Notes under the pieces: generated by a model
Told to the model about the DNA's origin: nothing
The model's input: the letters and a program-made list of their open reading frames with translations, nothing else
The model's database searches: none
Translations under genes and position numbers: made by a program
In this document: positions 34,942-44,183 of the stretch, in pieces
How the letters are laid out: the number at the start of each line of letters is the position of its first letter
Numbering within the stretch: the first letter of the stretch is position 1
Assembly (NCBI RefSeq): GCF_024734665.1
Contig: NZ_CP102931.1
Location: 6,198,001 to 6,262,000 of the forward strand
DNA from: Variovorax paradoxus
Lineage (GTDB): Bacteria; Pseudomonadota; Gammaproteobacteria; Burkholderiales; Burkholderiaceae_C
Direction: 5' to 3'
Length of the DNA: 64,000 nt

Positions 34942-35913
34942 TCAGGACTCTGCTTTGAAGCCCGAGTTCTTGATCGGCATTTCCCAACGCTTCAGATGCG
35001 CCGCCTGAATGGCCGCGAGCTCGCCCGGCCCGGCATGCGCAGGCACCAGCCCCAGCGAATAGATCTTCTCCTGCACATCGGGCATGCGCAGCGCATCGGC
35101 CACGGCCTTGTCGATCCGTGCGACCACTTCGGGCGACATTCCCGGCGGGCCATAGAGGCCGAAGAAGGCATCGGCCGTCACGTTGATGCCCGACTCCTTC
35201 AGCGTCGGCACGTCGGGCAGCGCGCGGCTGCGCTGCTCGCCCGTCACCGCGAGGATGCGGACCTTGCCGGCGCGGTGGTGCTCGATGGTTTCCGAGGCCG
35301 TGTCGACCATCAGCGGCACCTGGCCGCCGATCAGGTCTTGCGCCGCCGGCGCGCCGCCGCGATAGGCCACGTGCGTCATCGGCACGCCGGCCGCCTGGGC
35401 GATCAGTTGCCCGGCAAAGTGCGGCACCGTGCCCGCGCCCGAGGTGGCGTAGTTGGCCTTTGCCGGATTGGCCTTCATCCACGCCAGCACCGTCTTCAGG
35501 TCGCCGGCGGGCGCGCCGGGCCCGGCCGTCACCGCGAAGTCGAAAGTGCTGCCGAGCGCGATCGGGGTGAAGTCCTTCGCCGGGTCGTAGCCGAGGTTCG
35601 GATACAGCCACGGGTGGATCACCATCGCGCCGCTCGGCGAGAAGACCAGCGTGTTGCCGTCCGGCGCCGCGCGCTTGAGTTCGCCCAGCGCGAGCCGCCC
35701 CGCCGCACCGGGCTTGTTGTCGATGATGACGTTCTGCCCGAGCGACACGCGCATCTTCTCGGCGAGCACCCGCGCCACCACGTCCGCCGAGCCGCCCGGC
35801 GGAAAGCCGACCAGGATGCGCACCGTGCGGTCTTGCTGCGCGAACACCAGCGGCGTGACGGCCGTAGCGGCAAGGGCGGCAGCAGACTGCGCTGCGAACT
35901 GACGGCGTTTCAT
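34942..35913 (-). CDS. TctC/Bug-type periplasmic solute-binding protein (second)
   Basis: A 323-residue receptor with a Tat-like signal (MKRRQFAAQSAAALAATAV). Typical motifs are VRILVGFPPGGSADVVARVLA, IDNKPGAAGRLALGELKRA and ATSGAGTVPHFAGQLIAQAAG. No TctAB permease is adjacent. It lies 42 bases downstream of the HisC-like gene on the same strand, an unusual pairing. It is only distantly similar to the first TctC in this window. The ligand is unknown. Confidence 0.92.
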   Translation of the reverse strand: MKRRQFAAQSAAALAATAVTPLVFAQQDRTVRILVGFPPGGSADVVARVLAEKMRVSLGQNVIIDNKPGAAGRLALGELKRAAPDGNTLVFSPSGAMVIHPWLYPNLGYDPAKDFTPIALGSTFDFAVTAGPGAPAGDLKTVLAWMKANPAKANYATSGAGTVPHFAGQLIAQAAGVPMTHVAYRGGAPAAQDLIGGQVPLMVDTASETIEHHRAGKVRILAVTGEQRSRALPDVPTLKESGINVTADAFFGLYGPPGMSPEVVARIDKAVADALRMPDVQEKIYSLGLVPAHAGPGELAAIQAAHLKRWEMPIKNSGFKAES

Positions 35914-35955
35914 GGTTCTTGTCTCCTCGGGGAGTTGTGGAAGAAGCAGTGCCGC

Positions 35956-36933
35956 TCAGCGCAGCGCGGCCAGCACCGCGCGGTTCTGCTCTGGCAGGCC
36001 GATGCTGATGCGCAGCCACTGCGGCAGGTCGTAATTGCCGAGCAGCGAAACCTCGATGCCGGCCGCCAGCAGGCGCGCGTGCACGGCCTGCGCGTCGCCG
36101 ACCTGCACCATCAGGAAATTGCCCGACGAGGGAACGTACTCAAGGCCGAGCTCCTTGAAACCGGCGGCGAGCTGGTCGCGCCCGGCGGTGTTGAGCTCAT
36201 AAGTGCGCGCGAGGAAATCCGCATCGCCCAGCGCCGCCACCGCCGCAGCCTGCGCCGGTGTCGTCACGTTGAAGCGCGGGCGGTGCGCGTTCATGCGCGC
36301 CGTGAGCGCCGGCTGCGACACGCCGTAGCCGATGCGCAGCCCGGCCAGGCCGAAGGCCTTGGAGAAGGTGCGCGCCACGATCAGGTTGGGCAGGCGGCGC
36401 ACCCACTCGATGCTGTCGTAGCGCTGCGCGGGCGACAGGTATTCGGTATAGGCCTCGTCGAGCAGCACCGTCACGTGCGCGGGCACCGATTGCAGAAAGG
36501 CCAGCAGCGGCGCAGCATCGATGAAGGTGCCGGTCGGGTTGTTCGGGTTGGCCACGAACACCAGCTTCGTGTCGTCGCCGAGGGCGGCGCGCATGGCGCC
36601 CAGGTCATGGCCGAAGTCGCGCGAGGGCACGACAGTTGCGTGCGCATGGGCATGCGCCGTGGCCTGCGCGTAGACGACGAAGCCGTACTGCGAATAGACG
36701 ACGCCCTCGCCCGACTTCAAGTTTGTCTGCGCAGCAAGCTCGAGGATCTCGCTCGATCCGCTGCCGAGCGTGAGCCAGTCGGTCGGCACGTCGAGCCGCG
36801 CGGCCAGCGCGTTCTTCAGCGCGGTGCCGTTGCTGTCGGGGTAATTGCCAGCGCCTTCGAGCGCAGCGGCGGCCGCGCGGCGGGCCGATTCGGGCATGCC
36901 GAGGGGGTTTTCATTGGAAGCCAGGAGGATCAT
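35956..36933 (-). CDS. HisC-like PLP-dependent aminotransferase
   Basis: A 325-residue fold-type I aminotransferase related to histidinol-phosphate aminotransferase. The chain begins almost directly at LASNENPLG; the PLP-binding features are NPNNPTGTF, LLDEAYTEYL and the lysine in TFSKAFGLAGLRIGYG (Lys192). It lacks the ~25 N-terminal residues usual in HisC, and no ATG, GTG or TTG lies upstream before an in-frame stop, so the short form is real. No other his gene is nearby. A role with another amino acid, such as an aromatic one, is possible. Confidence 0.8.
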   Translation of the reverse strand: MILLASNENPLGMPESARRAAAAALEGAGNYPDSNGTALKNALAARLDVPTDWLTLGSGSSEILELAAQTNLKSGEGVVYSQYGFVVYAQATAHAHAHATVVPSRDFGHDLGAMRAALGDDTKLVFVANPNNPTGTFIDAAPLLAFLQSVPAHVTVLLDEAYTEYLSPAQRYDSIEWVRRLPNLIVARTFSKAFGLAGLRIGYGVSQPALTARMNAHRPRFNVTTPAQAAAVAALGDADFLARTYELNTAGRDQLAAGFKELGLEYVPSSGNFLMVQVGDAQAVHARLLAAGIEVSLLGNYDLPQWLRISIGLPEQNRAVLAALR

Positions 36934-37140
36934 GGAAACAGGTCGAGATTTATTTAAGAAGTTAAATATATCCCTCGCCTGCGGTGTTTTTATCAGTGCC
37001 TACCCTTTGCGCCCCAGGCCGCCCGCCAGCGATTACCTTCATTTTTGTCACGGATAAATCCCGCTTCCGGCTCTTACTCGCCAGCAAAGTATCGAATAAA
37101 GTTCGCCCCAGGATTGCATTTTTCTCAAGGAGAAACCCCC

Positions 37141-39315
37141 ATGACCGCCCGCACCACCGCCCACGGACTCCAGGTCGCGACCGAGCTCCACCGCTTCATC
37201 GAAGACAAGGTCCTGCCCGCCAGCGGCGTGGCCAGCGACGTCTTCTGGAAGGGCTTCGACGCCATCGTCAGCGACCTCGCGCCGAAAAACATCGCCCTGC
37301 TCGCCGAGCGCGACCGCCTGCAGAGCGAACTCGACGCATGGCACAAGAAGAACCCCGGCCCGATCGCCGACATGCCGGCGTATCGCGCCTTCCTCGAAAA
37401 GATCGGCTACCTGCTGCCCCAGCCCAAGGGCACGAAGGCCACCACGGCCAACGTCGACTCCGAACTCGCGCTGCAGGCCGGCCCGCAGCTGGTGGTGCCG
37501 ATCCTGAACGCGCGCTATGCGCTCAACGCCGCCAACGCGCGCTGGGGCTCGCTGTACGACGCGCTCTATGGCACCGACGCCATCTCCGAAGCCGGCGGCG
37601 CTGAAAAGGGCAAGGGCTACAACCCCGTGCGCGGCGCCAAGGTCATCGAGTTCGCGCGCAACGTGCTCGACCAGGCCGCGCCGCTGGCCAACGGCTCGCA
37701 CAAGCAGGCCACCGGCTACAGCGTGAACGACGGCAAACTCGTCGTCGCGCTGCAAAGCAGCAGCACCGGCCTGGCCGATGCCTCGCAGTTCATCGGCTAC
37801 CAGGGCGATGCCGCCGCGCCGTCGTCGGTGCTGCTCAAGCACAACGGCATTCACCTCGACATTCGCATCGACCGCAGCACGCCCATCGGCAAGAGCGACG
37901 CCGCCGGCGTGAGCGACCTGGTGCTCGAAGCCGCGCTCTCGACCATCCTCGACCTCGAAGACTCGGTGGCCGTGGTCGATGCGGCCGACAAGGTGGTCGC
38001 GTATTCGAACTGGCTCGGCATTGTCGAAGGCACGCTGACGGAAGAAGTCGCCAAGGGCGGCAAGACCTTCACGCGCGGCCTGAACCCCGACCGCGAATAC
38101 ACCGGCGCCGACGGCAAGCCCGTCAAGCTGCACGGCCGCTCACTGATGTTCCTGCGCAATGTGGGCCACCTGATGACCAACCCGGCCATCCTGTACGCAG
38201 GCGGCAAGGAAATCCCCGAAGGCATCCTCGATGCCGTGGTGACCACCACCATCGCCACCATCGACCTGAAGCGCAAAGGCAACTCGCGCACCGGCAGCAT
38301 CTACATCGTCAAGCCGAAGATGCACGGCCCGGCCGAAGTGGCCTTCGCGAGCGAGCTGTTCGGCCGCGTCGAGCAGCTGCTCGGCCTGCCCGCCAACACC
38401 GTGAAGCTCGGCATCATGGACGAAGAGCGCCGCACCAGCGTGAACCTGAAGGCCTGCATCGCCGAGGCCGCCGCGCGCGTCGCCTTCATCAACACCGGCT
38501 TCCTCGACCGCACCGGCGACGAGATGCACACCGCCATGCAGGGCGGCCCGATGATCCGCAAGGGCGACATGAAGTCCAGCGCGTGGATCGGCGCCTACGA
38601 AAAGAACAACGTGCTGGTCGGCCTCTCGTGCGGCCTGCGCGGCAAGGCGCAGATCGGCAAGGGCATGTGGGCCATGCCCGACCTGATGGCCGCCATGCTC
38701 GAACAGAAGATCGGCCACCCCAAGGCCGGCGCCAACACCGCCTGGGTGCCCTCGCCCACCGCCGCCACGCTGCATGCGCTGCACTACCACCAGGTCAGCG
38801 TGACCGCCGTGCAGCAGGAACTGGAAAAGATCGACGCCGATGCCGAGCGCGACAACATCCTCAACGCGCTGCTGCAGGTGCCGATCGCGGCCGATGCCAA
38901 GTGGACCGCCGAAGAGCGCCAGCAGGAAATCGACAACAACGTGCAGGGCATCCTCGGCTACGTGGTGCGCTGGATCGACCAGGGCGTGGGCTGCTCGAAG
39001 GTGCCCGACATCCACAACGTCGGCCTGATGGAAGACCGCGCCACGCTGCGCATCTCCAGCCAGCACATCGCCAACTGGCTGCTGCACGGCGTGGTGACCA
39101 AGGCGCAGGTCGACGAGACCTTCCAGCGCATGGCCAAGGTGGTCGACGAGCAGAACGCGGGCGATGCGCTGTACCAGCCGATGGCCGGCAACTTCACGAC
39201 CTCGTCGGCCTACAAGGCGGCGCAGGACCTGGTGTTCAAGGGCATCGAGCAGCCGAGCGGGTATACCGAGCCTCTGCTGCATGCGTGGCGGTTGAAGGTG
39301 AAGGGCGAGGCCTGA
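37141..39315 (+). CDS. glcB: Malate synthase G
   Basis: A 724-residue monomeric malate synthase that condenses glyoxylate with acetyl-CoA to malate. Recognisable parts are [66 protein letters not shown] and [13 protein letters not shown]. Length equals the E. coli enzyme. AAGGAGA at 37127-37133 is a strong ribosome site. It is divergent from the HisC-like gene; the 207-base gap has AT-rich stretches at 36945-36972 and near 37090-37102. Two hairpins follow the stop. Confidence 0.97.
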   Translation: MTARTTAHGLQVATELHRFIEDKVLPASGVASDVFWKGFDAIVSDLAPKNIALLAERDRLQSELDAWHKKNPGPIADMPAYRAFLEKIGYLLPQPKGTKATTANVDSELALQAGPQLVVPILNARYALNAANARWGSLYDALYGTDAISEAGGAEKGKGYNPVRGAKVIEFARNVLDQAAPLANGSHKQATGYSVNDGKLVVALQSSSTGLADASQFIGYQGDAAAPSSVLLKHNGIHLDIRIDRSTPIGKSDAAGVSDLVLEAALSTILDLEDSVAVVDAADKVVAYSNWLGIVEGTLTEEVAKGGKTFTRGLNPDREYTGADGKPVKLHGRSLMFLRNVGHLMTNPAILYAGGKEIPEGILDAVVTTTIATIDLKRKGNSRTGSIYIVKPKMHGPAEVAFASELFGRVEQLLGLPANTVKLGIMDEERRTSVNLKACIAEAAARVAFINTGFLDRTGDEMHTAMQGGPMIRKGDMKSSAWIGAYEKNNVLVGLSCGLRGKAQIGKGMWAMPDLMAAMLEQKIGHPKAGANTAWVPSPTAATLHALHYHQVSVTAVQQELEKIDADAERDNILNALLQVPIAADAKWTAEERQQEIDNNVQGILGYVVRWIDQGVGCSKVPDIHNVGLMEDRATLRISSQHIANWLLHGVVTKAQVDETFQRMAKVVDEQNAGDALYQPMAGNFTTSSAYKAAQDLVFKGIEQPSGYTEPLLHAWRLKVKGEA

Positions 39316-39324
39316 TCCACCCAG

Positions 39325-39382
39325 GCCCGGCACGCTGCCGGGCTTGAAGCATGAAAAGAACGGCGCCCGAGGGCGCCGTTCT
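39325..39382 (+). terminator. Two tandem hairpins after glcB
   Basis: GCCCGGCA-CGC-TGCCGGGC (39325-39343) is a perfect 8-base-pair stem. AGAACGGCGCCC-GA-GGGCGCCGTTCT (39357-39382) is a perfect 12-base-pair palindromic stem. Neither has a good T-run on the plus strand; on the minus strand the second is followed by TTTTC. Termination or 3'-end protection of the glcB transcript is likely. Confidence 0.65.
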
Positions 39383-39445
39383 GCATGAGGGGCGGCGTGC
39401 CATTAGCATTCGTCGCTCTCCCTCCCTCCCGATCCTTCCCTTTCG

Positions 39446-40699
39446 ATGAACACGAACGCGGTATCGCCGCCTCCGCCTCGCTGGTCGACTTCGGCGGCTG
39501 CCATGCTCGTGGCACTGGCCTCGGCTTTCGCCCTGAGCCAGGCCTTCCGCACCGTCGGTGCCATGATGGCCACGCCACTCAGTGGCTACTTCGGCCTGAC
39601 GCCCCAGCAACTCGGCATGTGGGCGGGCACCTTCCACTTCGCCTTCGGGATCATGCAGCTCGCGATGGGCGTGTCGATCGACATCTTCGGCGTGCGCCGC
39701 ACGGTGCTGACGGCCTTTCCCCTGGCCATCGCGGGCGCAGCGCTGTGCGCGGTGGCGCCGAACTTCCACGCGCTGCTGCTGGGGCAGGCGCTGATCGGCG
39801 TCGGCTGCGCGCCTGCGTTCCTGGCCTGCACGGTGTTCATCGCGCGGCATTTCGATGCATCGCGCTTCACCGCAATGTCGGGGCTGGTGATGAGCATGGC
39901 CGGCCTGGGCATCCTGTTCACCGGCACGCCGTTGGCCTTGCTGATCGAGGCTTCGTCGTGGCGCGCCGGCTACGCAGTGCTGGCCGCGTTCGCTGTGCTC
40001 TCGTGGCTGGTCATCTTCTGGCGCGTGCGTGAGCCCGCTGCACTCGCGAACCCGCAGACCGTGCCAGCCGAGCGCCAGTCGCCGCGCAAGGCCGTGCGCG
40101 AACTGGTGCCTCTGTTCGCGATGCCCCACACGTTGGGGCTGGTGTGCTTCGCATGCGTGTCGTATGCGGCCTTCATTACGCTGCGCGGCCTGTGGCTCGG
40201 CCCGGTGCTGCACGACCGCCACGGCCTCTCGCTGGTGGCCAGCGGCAACGTCGCACTGGTGATGACCGTCGCCGGCATGATCAGCCCGATGCTGTTCGGC
40301 CGGATGGACCCGGGCGGCGCGCGGCGCACGCGCTGGATGATGGGATGCGCGTTCGCCGGTGCGCTGATGTTCGGCGCGATGGCGCTCACGCATTCGCGCA
40401 TCGTGGACATTGGCCTGCCGATCGTCTACGGGCTGCTGTCCGGCTACAGCGTGCTGCAGTACGCGTACACCAAGAATGCCTACCCGGCGGCCATGACGGG
40501 GCGTGCGATGGCGCTGATGAACATGGCCATGTTCCTCGGCGTCTCGCTGATGCAGTGGACGACCGGCGTGGCGGCATCGTGGGCCGTGGCGCATGAGGTC
40601 GAGCCGTACCGCGCGGTGTTCCTCACGGTGGCGGGCATGCTGGCCGCGGGCACGATTGCGTTCCTCGTGCTGCCGCGGGCGCCGGCGCGAGCTGGCTAG
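39446..40699 (+). CDS. MFS transporter (second of two paralogues)
   Basis: A 417-residue, 12-helix transporter. It shares ordered blocks with the gene at 6924-8174: [82 protein letters not shown] and [10 protein letters not shown]. The two are paralogues with many substitutions, so the duplication is old or one copy was acquired. Substrate unknown. Its stop overlaps the convergent EamA-like gene by four bases. Confidence 0.88.
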   Translation: MNTNAVSPPPPRWSTSAAAMLVALASAFALSQAFRTVGAMMATPLSGYFGLTPQQLGMWAGTFHFAFGIMQLAMGVSIDIFGVRRTVLTAFPLAIAGAALCAVAPNFHALLLGQALIGVGCAPAFLACTVFIARHFDASRFTAMSGLVMSMAGLGILFTGTPLALLIEASSWRAGYAVLAAFAVLSWLVIFWRVREPAALANPQTVPAERQSPRKAVRELVPLFAMPHTLGLVCFACVSYAAFITLRGLWLGPVLHDRHGLSLVASGNVALVMTVAGMISPMLFGRMDPGGARRTRWMMGCAFAGALMFGAMALTHSRIVDIGLPIVYGLLSGYSVLQYAYTKNAYPAAMTGRAMALMNMAMFLGVSLMQWTTGVAASWAVAHEVEPYRAVFLTVAGMLAAGTIAFLVLPRAPARAG

Positions 40700-41133
40700 C
40701 GCTTGATCGCCAGCATCAGCACACCGCCCGCGATCATCGCGACGCCGGCCCATTCGCGGCCGGAAGGGCGCTCGCCGAGGAACATCACGGCGAAGAGCAC
40801 CACCAGCACGACGCTGAGCTTGTCCACCGGCGCGACGCGCGAGGCGTCACCCACCTTGAGCGCGCGGAAGTAGCAGACCCACGACGCGCCGGTCGCGAGC
40901 CCCGAGAGCACGAGGAACAGCCAGGTGCGCGGCGACAGTTCCAGCGGGTTCGTCCACTTGCCGGTGGCGCGCACGAAGGCCGCGAGCACGACAAGGATCA
41001 CCACGGTGCGCACCAGCGTGGCCATGTCGGAGTCGACGCCGGCAAGGCCGAGCTTGGCGAGGATGGCTGTCAGCGCGGCGAAGATGGCCGACAGGGCGGC
41101 CCAGACGAACCAGTTGGAGGCGGTGATGCTCAT
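40696..41133 (-). CDS. Small DMT-type (EamA-like) transporter
   Basis: A 145-residue protein with about five membrane helices and one EamA domain, half the usual size. It has LSAIFAALTAILAKLGL, WVCYFRALKVGDASRVAPVD and GERPSGREWAGVAMIAGGVL, the signature of single-domain DMT proteins that act as dimers. Export of a metabolite is expected; the substrate is unknown. It is convergent with the MFS gene and overlaps its stop by four bases. Confidence 0.85.
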   Translation of the reverse strand: MSITASNWFVWAALSAIFAALTAILAKLGLAGVDSDMATLVRTVVILVVLAAFVRATGKWTNPLELSPRTWLFLVLSGLATGASWVCYFRALKVGDASRVAPVDKLSVVLVVLFAVMFLGERPSGREWAGVAMIAGGVLMLAIKR

Positions 41134-41195
41134 GGTGCTTCTTTCATCGGCGGTGATGCTGCACCTCCATCATGCGCGATCGAACACGCACCGCA

Positions 41196-41975
41196 TCAGG
41201 CACCCTCGCCAAGCCGCGCCCGCACAGCCTTGCGGCTGAGTTGACGCTTGGTCGCCGCATAGACATCCGGTCGCCCGTACATGGCCTGATTGCTGGACAC
41301 GCCGAAGTCCGGCCGCCCCCATGCGCAGGACGTTGTGACGAAACACCGTCGCAGCACGTCGTAGCGCTTCTCCCAGACACCCGGGGCCTTCATCGGCGGC
41401 GTGGGCGCCAGCGTGATTTCGAACCAGTCGCCGTTCACGCAGTGCCATTGCCTGAGATCGTCGATCACGATGAAGGACGCATGCGGCTTCTTGCCACGCC
41501 GCTCGTCGCTCTCGCCCCGAGCCCATTGCCGGGCCTGGGTGAGACGCCGGTTGGGCAGCAGGATGCCGGTGACCGGATGCACGAACAACTCGACATGCGA
41601 AGCCTGATGCAGTGGCGCGCGGCTGCCGTCGTTCCACCAGCGTGCCCGCACCCACACCTCGCCATCGCGCAGCACTGCCTCGCGTTCGACGAAGTCGTCG
41701 ATGTGCTCGAAGATGTGTGCCTGCACTGTGCTGCGGCGATCAATGCCGCTGCAGAGTTCGGCATACACCTTGTCCCACGGCCGGTGCACCTGCTTGTGCA
41801 ACCAGCGCTTGAGCGGCGCGAGGTTTTCGCTGAGCCACTTCGGGTGGGCATGGCCACGCTTCATGCCCAGGTGCGAACCCCGGTCTTTGCTGTTGCGCCA
41901 CTTGCGCCCATCGCCCTGCACGCGCCAGCCGCCTCGTGGCCGCTCGACGATGACCTTGTCCATGTCTTCACGCAT
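41196..41975 (-). CDS. Basic protein of unknown function (second gene of a pair)
   Basis: A 259-residue protein that I cannot place in a named family. It is rich in Arg, Lys and Trp. Notable segments are HPKWLSENLAPLKRWLHKQV, RPWDKVYAELCSGIDRRSTV, HIFEHIDDFVEREAVLRDGE and, near the C-terminus, TKRQLSRKAVRARLG. There is no signal or membrane helix. The basic patches suggest binding to RNA or DNA. Its start overlaps the end of the upstream small gene by eight bases, so the two form a unit. The start at 41975 (MREDMDK) is preferred over longer frames. Confidence 0.7.
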   Translation of the reverse strand: MREDMDKVIVERPRGGWRVQGDGRKWRNSKDRGSHLGMKRGHAHPKWLSENLAPLKRWLHKQVHRPWDKVYAELCSGIDRRSTVQAHIFEHIDDFVEREAVLRDGEVWVRARWWNDGSRAPLHQASHVELFVHPVTGILLPNRRLTQARQWARGESDERRGKKPHASFIVIDDLRQWHCVNGDWFEITLAPTPPMKAPGVWEKRYDVLRRCFVTTSCAWGRPDFGVSSNQAMYGRPDVYAATKRQLSRKAVRARLGEGA

Positions 41976-42195
41976 CGTCGCCCCTCCCGCCCAGGCTGCG
42001 CGCAGCCTTCTGCAGCGCCACCTTCTGCGCACGCCGCTCCGCGCGGTGCGTACGCAGGTGTCGTCCCGCGCCCTGGCTCGATTCGCCGCGCGCCATCGCG
42101 GCCACCACTGGATTGCGAGGTGCCGCAGTCGGCACCGAAAAGTAAAACCGGCCCAGACGCTTGTCGTCGTCGCGGGCCTTTCGTTGAGCACTCAT
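41968..42195 (-). CDS. Small basic protein of unknown function (first gene of a pair)
   Basis: A 75-residue, very basic protein (MSAQRKARDDDKRLGRFYFS, then an Arg/Lys-rich helix-like region RTHRAERRAQKVALQKAARS). No family recognised. GGAG lies nine bases before the ATG, directly after the T-run of a terminator-like hairpin. It overlaps the larger basic gene by eight bases. The conserved-looking arrangement of a small and a large basic protein suggests they work together. Confidence 0.6.
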   Translation of the reverse strand: MSAQRKARDDDKRLGRFYFSVPTAAPRNPVVAAMARGESSQGAGRHLRTHRAERRAQKVALQKAARSLGGRGDDA

Positions 42196-42585
42196 GTGCA
42201 CACACTCCGAAAAACAAAAAAGCCCCGGCGAATGGCTGCGCGGGGCCTTTGTCGATGGGCCTCGGCGGATGCGTGGATGCACGTCCGGCCGGGGCGGTCG
42301 GTGTGCGGGTCAGGTGTTCAGGAAACGGTTCATTGAATTGGTTTGTCGCCCGGGAGGTTGGTCGTCGCCAGGCGCGGTGAAAAGAAACTGTTGCTGAAAA
42401 ACGAAGGGCGGATTCTGTCGAGCGCGCTCGTGATGCGCAAGCGCCGCACGCGCGGTTGTGGCGCAAAGCCGACGCGTGAATCCAGTTGCGCGGCCGCGCC
42501 GTATTCGACTCAAGCGCATCGCGCCTCCGAGCTGCCGGCGGTTTCCGCAGAGAACTTCAAGAACCATTCTTTCCAGGAGCCTTCA
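42196..42585. other. 390-base non-coding region between divergent genes
   Basis: No convincing protein-coding frame lies here; the short frames lack coding character. It contains the terminator at 42212-42250, the leader of the fasciclin gene, and a loose extracytoplasmic-sigma-like match on the plus strand (GGAAAC near 42320 and TGTC about 17 bases later). A CAGGAGC ribosome site lies at 42575-42581. It may hide a small RNA on the minus strand ending at the terminator. Confidence 0.4.
42212..42250 (-). terminator. Intrinsic terminator in the leader of the basic gene pair
   Basis: On the minus strand AAAGGCCCCG...CGGGGCTTTTTT forms a stem of about 10 base pairs (6 GC pairs, a G-U and 3 A-U) with a 13-base loop, followed by TTTTTTGTTTTT. 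It lies 17 bases before the ATG of the 75-residue gene, upstream of its ribosome site. There is no minus-strand gene upstream for it to terminate, so it may be an attenuator or the end of a small RNA. Confidence 0.75.
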
Positions 42586-43158
42586 ATGAAAAAACTCATG
42601 ATTGCAGTCGGCGTTTCGGTCCTGCTCGGCGCTTGCGCGGGCGGCATGGGCGGCAGCAGCGGCGGCATGTCGTCGACGAACCCGATGGTCGGCGGCGCCG
42701 CGATGTACCCGACGAAGGACATCGTCGACAACGCCGTGAATTCGAAGGACCACACGACGCTGGTCGCCGCAGTGAAGGCCGCGGACCTTGTCGGCACGCT
42801 GAAGAGCCCCGGCCCGTTCACCGTGTTCGCACCGACCAACGCAGCCTTTGCCGCACTGCCGGCCGGCACGGTCGACACGCTGCTCAAGCCCGAGAACAAG
42901 CCCACGCTGACCAAGGTGCTGACCTACCACGTGGTGCCCGGCAGGATGGACGGCCCGGCGCTCATGAGCGCCATCAACGCAGGCGGCGGCAAGGCCGTGC
43001 TGAAGACCGCGAGCGGCGGCACGCTGACCGCGACGATGAGCGGCAGCAACGTGATGGTGACCGACGCCAAGGGCGGCACGGCGATGGTGACCATCGCCAA
43101 TGTCTACCAGTCGAACGGCGTGATCCACGTCGTCAACAAGGTGCTGCTGCCGGGTTGA
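42586..43158 (+). CDS. Fasciclin (FAS1) domain lipoprotein
   Basis: A 190-residue protein. A lipoprotein signal ([17 protein letters not shown], lipidated Cys17) is followed by a Gly/Ser/Met-rich spacer and one FAS1 domain (residues ~45-190) with [28 protein letters not shown] and [14 protein letters not shown], the H1 and H2 signatures. FAS1 domains mediate adhesion or ligand binding at the cell surface. CAGGAGC just upstream supports this start. It is divergent from the basic gene pair and convergent with a LysR gene. Confidence 0.92.
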   Translation: MKKLMIAVGVSVLLGACAGGMGGSSGGMSSTNPMVGGAAMYPTKDIVDNAVNSKDHTTLVAAVKAADLVGTLKSPGPFTVFAPTNAAFAALPAGTVDTLLKPENKPTLTKVLTYHVVPGRMDGPALMSAINAGGGKAVLKTASGGTLTATMSGSNVMVTDAKGGTAMVTIANVYQSNGVIHVVNKVLLPG

Positions 43159-43165
43159 TCGTCAG

Positions 43166-44101
43166 TCAGCTTCGCTGCGCGGCCTCGGCTTCGTCGCGCA
43201 GCCACTGCGCGAAGTCCTGCGCGTCGCGGTTGCCCGCGGCGCGCCTCGACATCTCGATGAAATAGCCGCGGTGCGATGCGGCGCCCTCGCCGAGCGGCGC
43301 CACGAGCCGGCCATCACGCACCAGTTCGCTCAGCAACGGCAGCCGGCCGATCACCACGCCCTGCCCCGCCACAGCGGCGGCCACGGCGTCGGCGTACTGC
43401 GTGAAGCGCAGCGTGCTCTTCATGCGCAGGTCTTCCAGCCCCATCACCTTGAGCCAGGGTTCCCAATCAGCGGTAGGGGCTTCGCTGTGGTCGGGGTATT
43501 CCACGGTCAGCAGTGTGAGCTTCGAGAAATCCGACAGCTGGCGCAGCGACGCGGCAAGCTGCGGCGAACACAGCGGGATCACGGACTCCTCGAACAGCGC
43601 CGCTCCGATGCCGCGGCCAATGGGCACGAAACGCACCGCAAGGTCGATGCGGCTGCTTTCCAGATCGAGCACGTCGAGCGTGGCCGACACGCGCACGTCG
43701 ACCTGAGGATGGCTGCCGGTGAAGCGCGCCAGCTTGGGAATGAGCCAGATCGACGCAAAACCCGGCGTGGTGGTGATCGCCACCTGGCGCGGTGCAGAGC
43801 TGGCACGCACCCGCGCCGTGGCGTCGCGCAGCCGCTCCAGGCTGTCGGTAACGGCGCGCTGCAGCACGCCGCCGGCCTCGGTGAGCGCCAGCGCGCGGTG
43901 GCGGCGCTCGAACAGCAGAACGCCCAGGTTGGCTTCGAGCTGCTGGATCTGCCGGCTCACGGCCGATTGCGTCAGATGCAGTTCGCCAGCCGCCAGCGTG
44001 AAGCTCAGCCGGCGCGCGGCCGCCTCGAAACTGCGCAGAAGTTCGAGCGGCGGCAGCTCGCCGCTCATGGCGCCGGGGGCTTTCACATTCTCTGGAGGCA
44101 T
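43166..44101 (-). CDS. LysR-family transcriptional regulator (GcvA-like)
   Basis: A 311-residue LysR regulator of the GcvA type, with the winged helix LRSFEAAARRLSFTLAAGEL, LTQSAVSRQIQQLEANLGVL and LFERRHRALALTEAG. The start is either the ATG at 44101 (MPPENVK) or 44068 (MSGELPP). It is divergent from the DUF2917 gene, with a good T-n11-A inverted repeat at 44153-44169 between them, so the DUF2917 gene is the likely target. Confidence 0.9.
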   Translation of the reverse strand: MPPENVKAPGAMSGELPPLELLRSFEAAARRLSFTLAAGELHLTQSAVSRQIQQLEANLGVLLFERRHRALALTEAGGVLQRAVTDSLERLRDATARVRASSAPRQVAITTTPGFASIWLIPKLARFTGSHPQVDVRVSATLDVLDLESSRIDLAVRFVPIGRGIGAALFEESVIPLCSPQLAASLRQLSDFSKLTLLTVEYPDHSEAPTADWEPWLKVMGLEDLRMKSTLRFTQYADAVAAAVAGQGVVIGRLPLLSELVRDGRLVAPLGEGAASHRGYFIEMSRRAAGNRDAQDFAQWLRDEAEAAQRS

Positions 44102-44152
44102 GCAACGAGTTCCGAATGACCGTGTGCAAAGGGGGAATCGGCTCACTATATT

Positions 44153-44169
44153 CATTCGTATCACGAATG
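44153..44169. promoter_or_regulatory. LysR-type inverted repeat between LysR and DUF2917 genes
   Basis: CATTCGT-ATC-ACGAATG is a perfect 7-base inverted repeat with a 3-base spacer. It contains the T-n11-A core typical of LysR sites. It is 15 bases upstream of the DUF2917 start and 52 bases from the LysR start. Confidence 0.6.
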
Positions 44170-44183
44170 CAATGGAGCTTGCC

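Noticed and set aside
42310..42567. 85-codon minus-strand frame in the gap before the fasciclin gene
   Set aside because: No ribosome site, no protein-like pattern, and it covers the fasciclin promoter region; kept as non-coding.
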